From the NCBI GenBank assembly GCA_036250195.1, contig JAVHZZ010000006.1, positions 168,598,424 through 168,662,423 of the forward strand: a DNA stretch of 64,000 bases. Direction: 5' to 3'. The stretch comes from Mixophyes australis (Eukaryota; Chordata; Amphibia; Anura; Limnodynastidae). Under the pieces are notes generated by a model. It was not told where the DNA came from. It worked only from the letters and a program-made list of their open reading frames with translations, and did no database searches. Position 1 is the stretch's first letter. The number at the start of each line of letters is the position of its first letter. Positions 1 to 11,400 of this stretch are shown piece by piece. Position numbers and translations under genes: made by a program.

Positions 1-1498
1 TGCATTAACAACATATTGCAAAAATAAAAAGTGCACAGTTAACCCACAGCAACTTGCTATCATTAGTTTAACCTGTACTGAACTGATAAAAGCTTACTGC
101 TGATTAGTTGCTATGGGTTACTGGACATTAGCAGTCATCCACCATGTGAATTGCCTTCATTGTAGCCAGAACTCATTTGTCCTCTGGTGGAATAAAATTA
201 TATTCTTATAAAAGATAACTTACAAGAAAAGACATGGGGCCCTCTTTATGTTGGATGGATGGTCAGAAGCCATAAACTACAACCTGTAGACAAAAGAAGT
301 GACCGATTAGTTCTTATACATATAGCTTCCAAAGAACAGTTATAGCACATTTATGTTAAAACCAGAGCAATTGTAAACATGGAAGAATAAGCCAGTTTTG
401 AGCAATTCTACATTGCCATATACCCGGTAACAGTAATTAGAAGCTCATGATATTTAATTCCTTTATCAACTAATGGAGGGAGAAGGATTGGGGGACAAAA
501 CTATTTCTCATTAACTGCTTTCTGTAAAAGCATAAAAAAAGTTTATATATTGCAAAATTAAAAGCACAGATGGTCTGCCAAAAATCATTTAAAATGTTTA
601 CCCAATAAAAACTAATCCAAATGTCAACCCTTACATACAAGATTGTCAGGTGAAAAAGAAAATAATTAACAATCATCAAGTCCCATGTGACAAATAACAG
701 ATTTTACCTTGTCAATTATTCTACTACAAACATGCAAACACAAAGAAAATATGCGTGACAAAGGAAGTAATCCCTTACTGCTGCCATATACATAAAAAAG
801 GTAATTTGAGTGACGTTCTGCTTATCAAATGCACTCTTTTATTATTTTGATCATTAGACGTACTAGTAAAACCTTTGTCAAATTAGTCTGAAGCATTAAG
901 GTTCATGTTACCATCATGCCAAGGAGATAAGACCTCTACAATGATCTCAGAGAAGCAATTGTTGGGTTAGAAGGTCATTTCCAACCACTTTGAAGTCTAT
1001 CATTCTAATGTGAGAAAGATTATTTGTAACTGAGAACATTAAGTGCAGTTGCCAATCTTATCAAGAAGGCTCATCCCAGGAATTTCACCCAAAGATTAGT
1101 ACATATGATGTGATCTCAATATGGTAAATGTTAACGTTCATCACTCCCATCAGAAATACTGAACAGATATTGCTTTCATGCAGCTAGTAGCAATCCCCTT
1201 CTCTCCAGAAAAACAAGTTGTAGTACAGCTTGCAAGGTTTCTAAAGTTGCTTGTGAATGAAACATAAGACTTCTGGAACAGTGACCATGGACAGACGCAA
1301 ACAATGTAGAGTTGCTTGGTCTTAATGCACAGGGCCATGTTTGGCAAAATCAACAATGCATATCACCACAGGAACCTCCTACTGTAAAAACAAGGTGGTT
1401 TAGGGGTAGTATTGTAATTTTAGTCACAGATCCTGGAAGCCTCTTAATTCATGAATTCCTCTTTATACCAGCACATTTTGGAGGAAAGTAAATCTAAC
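1..1498. other. AT-rich intergenic stretch, nothing recognised
   Basis: No exon of a recognisable gene, RNA gene or repeat could be supported on either strand. The short open frames here are of chance length and resemble no family I know. In mammals the kinase pseudogene-like gene STRADA lies next to CCDC47; I looked for its N-terminal exons on the minus strand and saw none. Confidence 0.5.
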
Positions 1499-1679
1499 CC
1501 CAGCGGGTAACTGTATCAAGCTGCAACTTTCTGGCAAGTTTGAAATGTGGAGATGTTGCCTAAAAGCAACCCATCAGATTCTAGTTGTCATTTACTTAGT
1601 ACACTCCACAAAATGATAGCTAGAATCTGAAAGGCTGCGAGTTTCTGGTGGGTTGCAACCAAATACATTTACTACCAGA
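1499..1679. mobile_element. Degenerate inverted-repeat MITE, copy A
   Basis: The outer end reads GGGTAACTGTATCAAGCTG and the far end AAATACATTTACTACCAG, a decayed version of the ends of the adjacent copy B. Both copies share internal text around GATGTTGCCTA and a CAATCAGATT-like segment. It is older and more mutated than copy B. Target-site duplications were not resolved. Confidence 0.6.
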
Positions 1680-1853
1680 TGGGAAATGTATCAAGCTGAG
1701 AGTTTTCCGGTGGGTTTGAAAAGTGAAGATGTTGCCTATAGCAACCAATCAGATTATCGCTATCATTTTGTAGAATGTACTAAATAATAGCTACAATCTG
1801 ATTGGTTTTTCAAACCTGCCTGAAAACTCTCAGCTTGATACATTTATCCCCAG
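1680..1853. mobile_element. Inverted-repeat MITE, copy B
   Basis: The left arm starts GGGAAATGTATCAAGCTGAG. The right arm is its near-perfect reverse complement, ending CTTGATACATTTATCCCC. The arms are about 40 bp and include the phrase GGTTTGAAA and its complement. The middle carries a second inverted pair around AGCAACCAATCAGATT. No coding capacity. It sits directly beside copy A in tandem, so either one inserted next to the other or a dimer formed. Confidence 0.75.
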
Positions 1854-1854
1854 G

Positions 1855-2110
1855 TCTCAGTTCAGACCTCAACCCCATTGAGATACTGTGGGCAGACCTT
1901 AAGAGCTCTGCATACAAAAATGCACTGAAACATCAATTAACTGAAGCAGTGTTGTAACAAATAAGAAGCTAAAATTTCTGAAACTCAAAGTAATACATTC
2001 AAACTCATACAGAAAACAATTACTTCAAGTTACTGCTGCTAAAGCTGGTTCTACAAGCCTCTGCATCATGGGGTGCATTTACTTTTCCACACATGGCTTC
2101 AAAGTAAAAT
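1855..2110 (+). pseudogene. Tc1/mariner transposase C-terminal remnant
   Basis: Translation near 1870-1915 gives a LNPIEILWADLKSS-type phrase, the hallmark C-terminal DDE region of Tc1 transposases. It is followed by stops and a decayed tail ending in a TTTACTTTTCCACACATGG segment that resembles a Tc1 inverted-repeat end. Only the last part of the element remains, so it cannot be active. Confidence 0.65.
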
Positions 2111-2428
2111 ATTGTATGGGTCATTTGTCCCTTAAGTAGATTTTATGAAATTTTAGGACTTGGTGAGGACTTAATGGTTGTTAATTATGTCCCGATATGT
2201 CAAATACAAAATATGTAACATAAGAGTGCACTTCTTCTTCTCATGATTGTGCATAACATTGTATCCATGTATGTGTAAACAAATAGTTATTGCTGACACT
2301 AGTATTTATGTGCAGCCAATTCGCAATGTGCACCTCACACGAATACATACACCGTATATACATCAGCAACAACCAGTTACCATGCAGTGACTGTACAGCT
2401 ACATATTACCAGCACAGCCCATCAGACC
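2111..2428. other. Proximal upstream DNA of ccdc47, nothing recognised
   Basis: AT-rich sequence between the Tc1 remnant and the promoter motif. No repeat or gene is identifiable. If ccdc47 has a divergent partner, its first exon could lie here, but I see no sequence evidence for one. Confidence 0.4.
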
Positions 2429-2456
2429 AAGCTATGCTGGGACTTGTAGTTCCACA
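2429..2456 (-). promoter_or_regulatory. ZNF143/SBS-like motif upstream of ccdc47
   Basis: The minus strand reads GGAACTACAAGTCCCAGCAT, closely matching the known vertebrate promoter motif ACTACAAnTCCCAGnATGC bound by ZNF143. It lies about 100-200 bp upstream of the inferred first exon. The same text occurs in the arms of a hAT MITE family elsewhere in this window (3439-3585, 60415-60562), so the site may be transposon-derived or may be an independent match. Function is inferred from position and motif only. Confidence 0.5.
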
Positions 2457-2539
2457 GTGAAAAGAAACCAACACACACAGCAGGGATCCTCCATATCAGT
2501 ATACACACAATGTACAGGACATTACACACCCCTACTGCT

Positions 2540-2669
2540 ATCTGTCTCACCGCCGCTGCCAGTGCGCCCGGAAACGTTGTTAGAATGGGCCGGGCGTTCG
2601 GGTGGTTACCGGCCTCACCCCACGTCACTTCCGGTGCGGCCTAGGATTTAGAGGTTGTGGCGAGAGAAG
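2540..2669 (+). promoter_or_regulatory. ccdc47: ccdc47 CpG-rich promoter and non-coding exon 1
   Basis: This is the only GC- and CpG-rich patch upstream of the first coding exon. It carries an ETS/GABP-type ACTTCCGG at 2627-2634 overlapping a CRE-like CACGTCAC, and a second reverse ETS core (CCCGGAAA) near 2567. A good splice donor (GAGAAG|GTAAAG) at 2670 would close a non-coding first exon, leaving intron 1 of about 2.5 kb before the coding exon at 5197. The exact transcription start is not visible. Confidence 0.6.
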
Positions 2670-2799
2670 GTAAAGAAGCTGGGTGAGGTTGTCAATGTAC
2701 GTGTTATCGTTATATTGTGTATAGTAAGTCGCCTTTATTTTCATGGCGAACAGTTATATTGAGTTACCGTACTTGTTATATATATATAATATACGGGTG

Positions 2800-3438
2800 T
2801 ATAGGATCAGTGATACCGTACTTATAGACTGTATACATAATATATGTCATTAGTGTATGGGTTGTATACATTATATATGTCATTAGTGTATACGATCAGT
2901 GATACTGTATGTATGGGCTGTACACGTTGTACATGTCATTAGTGTATAGGATCAGTAATACTGTATGTATGGGCTGTATACATTATATGTGTCATTAGTG
3001 TATAGGATCAGTGATACTGTATGTATGGGCTGTATACATTATATGTGTCATTAGTGTATAGGATCAGTGATACTGTATGTATGGACTGTATACATTATAT
3101 ATGTTATTAGTGTATAGGATCAGTGATACTGTATGTATGGACTGTATACATTATATATGTCATTAGTGTATAGGATCAGTGATACTGTATGTATGGACTG
3201 TATACATTATATATGTCATTAATGTATAGGATCAGTGATACTGTATGTATGGGCTGTATACATTATATGTCATTAGTGTATAGGATCAGTGATACTGTAT
3301 ATATGGGCTGTATACATTATATGTCATTAGTGTATAGGATCAGTGGTACTGTATGTATGGGCTGTATACATTATATGTCACTAGTGTATAGGATCAGTGA
3401 TACTGTATGTCTGGGTTGTACATGTCATTAGTGTATAG
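2800..3438. repeat. 56-bp minisatellite in ccdc47 intron 1
   Basis: About 11 head-to-tail copies of a 54-56 bp AT-rich unit containing GGATCAGTGATACTGTATG, GGCTGTATACATTATAT and GTCATTAGTGTATA. Successive GATCAGTGATAC phrases at 3006, 3062, 3118 and 3174 give a 56-bp period. A degenerate continuation resumes after the MITE at 3586-3660, so the MITE split the array. Open frames read through it are periodic artefacts. Confidence 0.92.
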
Positions 3439-3585
3439 CAGGCTTGGCAAACCTGTGACACTCCAGGTGTTGTGAAACTATAAGTCCCAGCACGCTTTGC
3501 CATTATGTAGCAGCTTATTGCTGGAAGGGTATGCTGGGACTTGTAGTTTCACAACACTTGGAGTGCCACAGGTTAGCCAAGCCTT
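3439..3585. mobile_element. hAT-type foldback MITE (147 bp) inside the minisatellite
   Basis: The element starts CAGGCTTGGCAAACCTGTG and ends with the near-complement GGTTAGCCAAGCCTT. It is flanked by a perfect 8-bp target-site duplication GTGTATAG (3431-3438 and 3586-3593), diagnostic of hAT transposition. The long arms each contain an ACTAYAAGTCCCAGC-type motif in opposite orientation around a short GCAGCTTATTGCTGG loop. A sister copy is at 60415-60562. No coding capacity; it would need a transposase in trans. Confidence 0.9.
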
Positions 3586-3660
3586 GTGTATAGGATTGGG
3601 GACACGGTATATGTGGGCTGTAGACGTGTGCAGGATCTGTGATACTGTGTATACTTTTTA

Positions 3661-5196
3661 TATCTGTCATAATCTGGATGCCATTGCATGTGCACCTGTC
3701 CCCCTCTCAATCATTTTGAGAGACAGCTGCGGTCCTTTAGCATGCATTTGGACATGCTAAATTGGGGGCTTAGAACTGTATGGTTAACCATTTGTGTGAC
3801 ACTTGATGTGTGTGATGTACTTGGGTAATATTGCATAGATGTAGCAGTTGACCAGTTTTTGAGAGCTGGTTTACTTTTTCCTGTTTTGCTTATTTTAAAT
3901 TTAAAATGTACTTGAAATACAGATGCTTGTTTTCATATCTTTTGGGCCAGTGGGAACAAAATGAATTCATAAGCCATTCAGTTAAATCTAGAAACTAGTG
4001 GGACATCTGTAGTCACCAATGGTAATTGTGTAGACACCAACAGTAAATTTTAGGCTACCTGGCTGTGAAGTTTGGTCCTGTCCTTTCGTAGGATGACAAA
4101 TATCTTTAAAAAAACAAAGCCTTATTTGGTATTATTTAATGATGCCTAGATATTCTAAAATTATCAGATATGATTATTTTATACACATGCATGTTGTTGT
4201 TGAAATTTCCATTAGGAAAAGCGATGGGGTATGCAACACCAATATGTAAAGAGCCTAATTTTATTGGAGAGTTTGTATATGTAGTGCTTTTATTGTATGC
4301 ATATAATCCAGGGTTTGGAGGTATTTGCATTTGGTTCAGTCTGTGAATTTACTTCTTCTGGATCCTAATTTCCCAGGGTCAAAGTGGTAATTAAAATGCA
4401 GCAAACTGGTTAATGGTTGATCGGCTTTTCAAGTACCTCTACTTTGTGTGTTTACCACTAATAACACTTTGCTTTGCATACTTTGTTAATCTGAAATGTA
4501 CTTTGCCTTTGAAATCACATACTATAACGCTAAAGATTGATACATACTTGTATGTAGAGAATTATAATTCTATGGCAGTTTCCAGGGTAGTGTAGAACAC
4601 AGTAAGCAACAACAGGATTTTCTTCATAAGGAGATTACATATGGGGGGGGGGGGGCACTTAACTGTTTCTGTGCCTGTCTTTGAAATTGCTTTTTAAAGA
4701 GCATCTGTCTCTCGGGTGAGAGACAGATGCGCATGATAGTCGCCTAGTGGCCAGAACTATACCAACCGATGGGGTTGGAGAGGTTATTTATTTTGTAACA
4801 AGTTTCCATCCACGTGGTATTAAAGTAAAAGTACATCACTGCAGATTTCTTAGGCTTGCAGTAAAGCTTTTGCAGTTGATGGAATGCCCTCTTCCTTACA
4901 GTGTTGTAAAGACTAACAATTTTAAAATGCAATTCGCCTTATACGTTGTATATGTTACTAATAGCTCTTTTGAAAATGATATATGTACAATTTCAGGAGC
5001 TAATCTATCAGAACTAAGGCTATCTGATGTGCTCAATGCTATGTCAATAACTAGGGCCCATCTATCTGTGTCATAAGCACTTTGTCATCAACCATGTCTC
5101 GTAAGTCAGTAGAAACAGAACACTTAGGTATGATGAGGACCCTCATACAAGAAAAATCATTCACCATTTTGTTCTCTTCTCATTTTCTTCTTTTAG
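3661..5196. other. Remainder of ccdc47 intron 1
   Basis: Intronic AT-rich DNA with a G run near 4642-4653 and a perfect hairpin at 4701-4730. A 109-codon open frame at 4747-5076 shows no family resemblance and is taken as chance. The intron ends with a pyrimidine-rich tract and CTTCTTTTAG at 5187-5196. Confidence 0.55.
4701..4730. repeat. Perfect 13-bp-stem hairpin
   Basis: GCATCTGTCTCTC, a GGGT loop, then the exact reverse complement. It could be a MITE remnant or a cruciform. It is not followed by a U run, and nothing suggests a functional RNA. Confidence 0.7.
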
Positions 5197-5488
5197 AGAT
5201 TTGTCACAGAGAATGTTCCCCTTTCCCCGCTTGCTGTTCACCCTCCTCCTCCTGCTGGTTGCCAGCTCCAGTGCCAAGTTCCAAGAGTTTGATGACGGTG
5301 ATGATGTAGCTGAGTATGATGACAATGACTTTGCTGAGTTTGAGGATACTGTAGATGAGGCCACAACCGTGCATCCTCCCCACCAGCTGCCACCCGATGA
5401 GGAAGAAGAAGAGGAGGAGGAGGATGACGAGGAAGCCACAGTCGAGGTGGAGGGACAGGAAGAATTTGAACTAGATACAGAGGGACAA
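5197..5488 (+). CDS. ccdc47: ccdc47 exon 2 (first coding exon)
   Basis: Acceptor CTTCTTTTAG ends at 5196; ATG at 5213; donor GTAAGA at 5489. Encodes residues 1-92: signal peptide and the acidic lumenal region, with a run of eight Glu codons ([12 protein letters not shown]). Ends in phase 0. Confidence 0.95.
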
Positions 5489-8400
5489 GTAAGATCTTGT
5501 AAATTTTATCACTGAGATTAGAAATCCCATTTAAAGTTCTAAATGTATTGACACTTATGGAGAGGCGGCAGCCATTTTTTTTCTTGTTGGTTGCATTTTT
5601 ATATTTATAAGTTTGACAACATCATTTCACAAAAAAAGTGTCATCAGTTAGTCATGAGCCACAATATGAGACTCTCTCCACTGTGTGTAAGCAGTAGGAA
5701 CCTAAAGTATGGCACTATAATGTGGAGATAAGTTTTGCCTCATCACACTGTAATTTTTAACTATGATTGAAGACATGCAGAAAGGATTTTCATACGTTGA
5801 TCAGGTTGGGATAACTGATGCTTCAAGTCCAGAATTGTATGGGCAATAAGGTTGGTTATTTTTTGGAAAGATTTGGATTATGCTGTGATTTTTTTTTGGG
5901 GTTCGGCTAACTGAACCTGATGTTGCTAACATTTTAGCACAAAACACACATTTATCACATCCTCATTCATTTGTAATATTTTGCCCGCTCCTATGTAACT
6001 TATCATATGCAAATTAGCATCTGTATTCAATTTCGTATTCTGCAGAATAAAACTATTCTTAGTTGACATATCTATATAAAAACCATAGTCTTTCTCTATT
6101 ATGAAAAGCAGACGAGTACTCTTGTAAGGCTATTGGTTATTTACCTTTGAGGTTTGGACTTGCTATGAATTGGGCATTTTATATAACCTTTTCATTTATT
6201 GTTTAAAAGTGTTCGTAATATAAGTATATAACACTGCACTGCATTTACTTTGGGGTTGATGTGGCTTTGGGGGGTTGCCGATTGTCTGAAAACAGTTTAG
6301 GTAAGTTACAGTTTACTAACTTATCTGTACAAGTATTGTGAAAGGTAAAGAATGTAGTTGAGGGATTATTTTAGAAGAATTGCTTATTAAGTAAGCAGGA
6401 ATATGGTATAGTTGGCTAAAGCAGAGTCAACTGTGAATGGTTGTAAGGTTCACATTAGGCCATTAAGTATCCAACATGTAAAAATAGGTCATGGGTATTA
6501 TAATCTGAAAGGCCTAATTATGTAGCCACTACTTATTTAATAAATTTGTGCAAATAGCACTGATATGCTTTAACCAATAACAAGTGATCAGAATCTGGGT
6601 CCCAAGTATAAAGCAACTGTAGATAGGGTCTGTGCTCGGGGATAATAGTGGACAGCCAGGTACGCTTGTGGTGCAGTGGAGAGTAACTCTAGTAAGTCAC
6701 CGTGTGTGTTTGCAAATTTAGGACACTGATTTGTGTTTAGTCTTGCATGTTCCCGGTGGCAGACAACTCTTTTTTAAATAGGTATATGGTATGGCTCATT
6801 CACATAGTGAATCACTGTGAATGGTATTGGTGACTTGTGTATTTTACATTGATGCACACCACCACTTAGATCTGGTTTGGCAAAGGTTTATGATGTCTTT
6901 AAATGTTTCCAAGAGCAGAATCTGAACACTATGGCACTCTGCAATGCCATAGCAGAGCCGTAGACGTCGGCATCATCAGGCATGCTATGGCGATATATGT
7001 GGGGGTATGAGAAGGCAAGAGCAGGGTGTTTCTTTACAACATATTAAAAAACAGTTGCCTTTAAATGATGATAAATCCTTTGACACTGGCTGGAAAACTC
7101 TTTTGCCCAAACCCCATTAGGAATTAGCTGACTCCCAAACCAAATCCTGGATTCCATGCATCCATAAAAACAACATATTTGCCAGTGCTGCTGATCTACT
7201 TTTTAATGTCCGCATCATTCTTGGAGCCACTAATCCCATCCCTATGTCCCACAGGAGGGTGACACAGACAATGAGCCATATGATGATGAAGAGTTTGAAG
7301 GTTATGAAGACAAAATTGATACTGGAAGTTCCATCAAGAGCAAGGATCCTATTACCATTGTGGATGTAAGTCCCATTCAAAATGTACAGAAATCTTGTTC
7401 AGCATTATGGGAAATGTCCTTGATGAGCCTCCCTGCTGCATTACATATTGGTGTCTTATGAAATAGTACATATAGTCACAGGCTACACAAAGCACTCTGC
7501 ATTTCTTCTCCTTCATATCTATATAGTACATACATATAGAGGCAATGGTCGAAGTGGGCCTGTATATGGGGGTATGCCATAGCGCCACTTTTCCTACTTA
7601 TTCACTGTAAAGATTTTATTCACTTTTTCCATACCACCACTTCTAAATTTCCAAGCATCAGATAAATGATCAAATCTGCACTAAAACCATAGCAACCAAC
7701 TAATCTGCAATTAGGTTTTCTGTTTAGCGCAGGTTAGACAATGAGCGCAAAGGTCTGATTGGTTGCTATTACTTGTATCTTTTGAACAGTTTTAGTAAAT
7801 AACATACTCTACATGCTCCGTATTTAGCTGGATTTAATGTTGTGATCTGACCCCCTCTGCCTCCTAGGTTCCTGCTCACCTTCAGAATAGTTGGGAGAGC
7901 TATTACATGGAGATACTAATGGTAACTGGGCTCTTGGCATATATCATGAACTACATCATTGGTAAAAACAAGAACAGCCGTCTGGCACAGGCATGGTTCA
8001 ACTCTCACCGTGAGCTTCTGGAGAGTAATTTCTCTCTCGTTGGTGAGTACTCCTCTCATGGTCCATTATTGCGTCTATGGCATATTTTAAAGTACAGCTC
8101 TTCCCTAACCACAGTGAATAGTAATTTTGTGGGCTGAACCAAAGTGCCACAATGATTGCACTCTGGTTTTATTTGAATACTAATATTAAGCTTCATTCAC
8201 TCATACTTTCATTGACAGTGGCTTAGTGGTTAGCACTTTTGCCTCACAGCACTGGAGTCATGAGTTTGATTCCCGACCATGGCTGTATCTGTGTGGAGTT
8301 TGTATGTTCTCCCCGTGTTTACATGGGTTTCCTCCAGCACTCCAAAAACATACTAGTAGGTTAATTGGCTGTTATCAAAATTGACGTGTGTGTCTGGGTG

Positions 8401-11400
8401 TGTTAGGGAATTTAGACTATAAGCTCCAATGGGGCAGGGACTGATGTGAATTAGTAGCGCTATATAAAATAACTGATGATAATTCATCTTTAAAAAAAAA
8501 TATTTTAGGATATGTAATGGAGAATATATTTTATGGAATAACAAAAAGGGATATATTGTGCTCACCACAACTATTAAATTAAAACTGGGGTGCAATAATG
8601 GTGTAATATAATTGTTATGGAAAGCACAATGTATCCCTATTTCTGCTAAATATGGAGCTTATGACCAAACACTGGTTTTATCTCCACTTCCCCTCCAGCT
8701 AGTGTTAGATGATTCCTTTTGTTTCCAATAAATGCTGCCATTGCTTGGGATGTAATTGCTCTGAAAAGCTTTGGGCTTCTAAGACGTGTCCCATTTGTAA
8801 AATCATAGCAATAATTGTGTTGAAATTCTGATTTAATTTATTTTAGTTGCTAGTACGGACTGATCAGAATGAGAAGACTTTGCCGTCAGTTAGCCATCTT
8901 AATATGAATGATATTAATATGGCACTAACCCGGCGGTTCCCAAACTGTGCGCCGCGGCTCCCAGGGCCCGCTGCAGAGGAGTTAGAGGGATCGTGACAGC
9001 GGGGCAGAGGAGAGTGACAGCGGGGCAGAGGAGAGTGACAGCGGGGCAGAGGAGGGTGACAGCTGGAGGGTGACAGCAGGGGCAGAGGAGAGTGACAGCA
9101 GGGGCAGAGGAGAGTGACAGCAGGGGCAGAGGAGAGTGACAGCAGGGGCAGAGGAGAGTGACAGCAGGGGCAGAGGAGAGTGACAGCGTGAGAGAGGGCA
9201 GAGGAGGGGACAGCGTGAGAGAGGGCAGAGGAGGGGACAGCGTGAGAGAGGGCAGAGGAGGGGACAGCGTGAGAGGGGGCAGAGGAGGGGGACAGCGTGG
9301 CAGAGGAAGGGACAGCGTGAGAGAGGGCAGAGGAGGGGACAGCGTGAGAGGGGGCAGAGGAGGGGGACAGCGTGACAGCAGGGGCAGAGGAGGGGGACAG
9401 CGTGAGAGGGGGCAGAGGAGGGGGACAGTGTGAGAGGGGGCAGAGGAGGGGGGCAGTGTGTCTGCATGCAGAGGGGGCAGTGTGTCTGGATGAAGAGGGG
9501 GCATTTTTGCATACAACTAAATAAGTATTTCTGTCCTGACCTAAATACTTATTACAATTTTTTGACCCAACTACTTCTAAAACAGGACTGCTCAATAATT
9601 ATATTGGAGGGGTGCCTTGAAAAAATTTGGAGACTCTAAGGGTGCCGCGAACTACAAACGTTTGAGAACCACTGCACTAACCTATCCTGTGTTTGTTTGT
9701 TTTTTGTTTGTTTTTTAAATGCATTGTGTTAAAGTGGATATAAAACATCGAAAATGTATTTGCATACCTTCTTCAATCAGTTCAGGGATCTTTTCTAAAA
9801 TCATTACAAGTAGTGTGCAGCAAATTCATATGAAATTGTGTGGGGGAGGGGTGCAAAGTTAAAAAAACTTGCTTTGCAAAATCTAATACAGCAGTTGGAA
9901 TAGTTTTGAAAGATTCAATAACATTTTTCAATTAAGCCATGCAGTCTCCTAGAATGTCTGTCCAGGATTGAAAAAGTAAGTGGACCTCGAGGGTGCGTTT
10001 ATTACAAGAAGATAGCCATAATTAATTTTACCTGGCTTTCTAGGGGTTGCAGACCAGCCTCTGCCTAATCAATTCCTACTATTAAATTTGCCCCTTTAAC
10101 TCCAACCATAAGGTATACGCACCCCAGCTAAAAGAAACAATCTTCCTTTTTATTGTCCTGATTACTCCTAGAGGATATAACTCTGGTCTTTCCTCTGTGT
10201 ATGTAGGTTTTACTCTTGCTCCTCATAGTGTTATGTGTTAGTGTGGCTTTTAAGATAAGATGGTAAAACTGCAGTTTAACACCACAATATAATGTCTCCA
10301 CTCATCATAGGGGACGATGGGACAAGTAAAGATGCAGTAAGCACTGGGAAACTGAACCAGGAGAATGAACACATCTACAACCTTTGGTGCTCAGGACGAC
10401 TGTGCTGCGAGGGCATGCTGATTCAACTCAAGGTGCTGTCATTTACAGTATAGCTTTCTGCCTGAAGATGTAGGGAAAGCTTAGCTTTTTAAGCAGAGTG
10501 GTTTTAACGTGATGAAATGCTAATCTTAACCTGTCAGTATTCATTAAGCATATATGTAATAGAACTGCAACAATTTATCGCAGTCTCAAGTAGCCTGTCA
10601 GACGAGAACGAAGTCTTCACTAAAGGTCCAGATATGCCTATTGATAAAAAAAACAAATGATGTACTGTTGTGGGGCCAGAGACTGGCCTCTCCTCTAATA
10701 GATGCCCTACTTGCACATATAGCCAGTTATAACATCTTTGTAGAGAAATATATATTGTGTAGGTGTTTTACCTTGTTTCTTTTGACCTTTTGCAGTTTTT
10801 GAAACGCCAGGACTTGCTTAATGTGTTAGCTCGCATGATGCGCCCAGCGTGTGATCAAGTGGTATGTAATGAAATGGTTACTTATGCTGGACTGTATGCC
10901 ATCTCATGAAGGGAGAAAATAAGTTTGTGTACGCTAGATAATAAACTAGACTGACACCCCCTCCCCTTCCCCTCGAGTTGATCCAGATTTTCCCTCCATG
11001 TAATAAGCGTCATTATCCCTCCCCTTTTTTTTTTTTTTTGTCTGCCGACTCACCTTTTTAGAATCATAATTTTTCTGCATTTTTCTTACTGCTGTGTTTT
11101 GCTTGTTTTTGTTCTTTTTAGTTCTTTGCTACTGGCACCTGTAGTAGTTTAATAAGAAACATGGTCCTCCAATGTAAATTTGAGCAGAAAGGTGGTTGGC
11201 TCAACCAAACAAAGCTTTGATGTGCAAAGCTGAGCACAGAGGAGTGTTCTTCGTGACTTCCACACCCTCTGCATAATTACACCACTTCACTTGAAAAGTC
11301 TGCGCATTGTAGCTATTTACTTTAGGAATTTTAATGCACACTCTGTCCCCATATACAAATACGCAGGAATAGCACATTTTGAAAAGGCCAGTTCCTTAAG

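Noticed and set aside
1150..1356. 68-codon minus-strand frame as a possible exon of a divergent neighbour
   Set aside because: No match to the neighbour expected from mammalian gene order (STRADA) and no supporting splice sites on both sides.
2800..3438. Regular repeats with similar spacing considered as a CRISPR-like array
   Set aside because: The whole unit repeats with no unique spacers; this is a eukaryotic intronic minisatellite.
4747..5076. 109-codon + frame in ccdc47 intron 1
   Set aside because: No family resemblance, no splice signals joining it to ccdc47, no promoter; length is within chance for one frame in this composition.
5161..5439. Minus-strand Ser-rich frame opposite ccdc47 exon 2
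   Set aside because: Antisense shadow of the GAG/GAA run encoding the acidic lumenal stretch of CCDC47.
8216..8300. A functional tRNA gene, from A and B box-like sequences
   Set aside because: The cloverleaf is not complete and the same head recurs in three SINE copies with a LINE-like tail.
8864..9595. 243-codon minus-strand open frame and overlapping Pro/Ser/Leu-rich frames
   Set aside because: They are produced by a tandem repeat with unit lengths of 21 and 27 bp inside a hAT element; several frames on both strands are open for the same reason.
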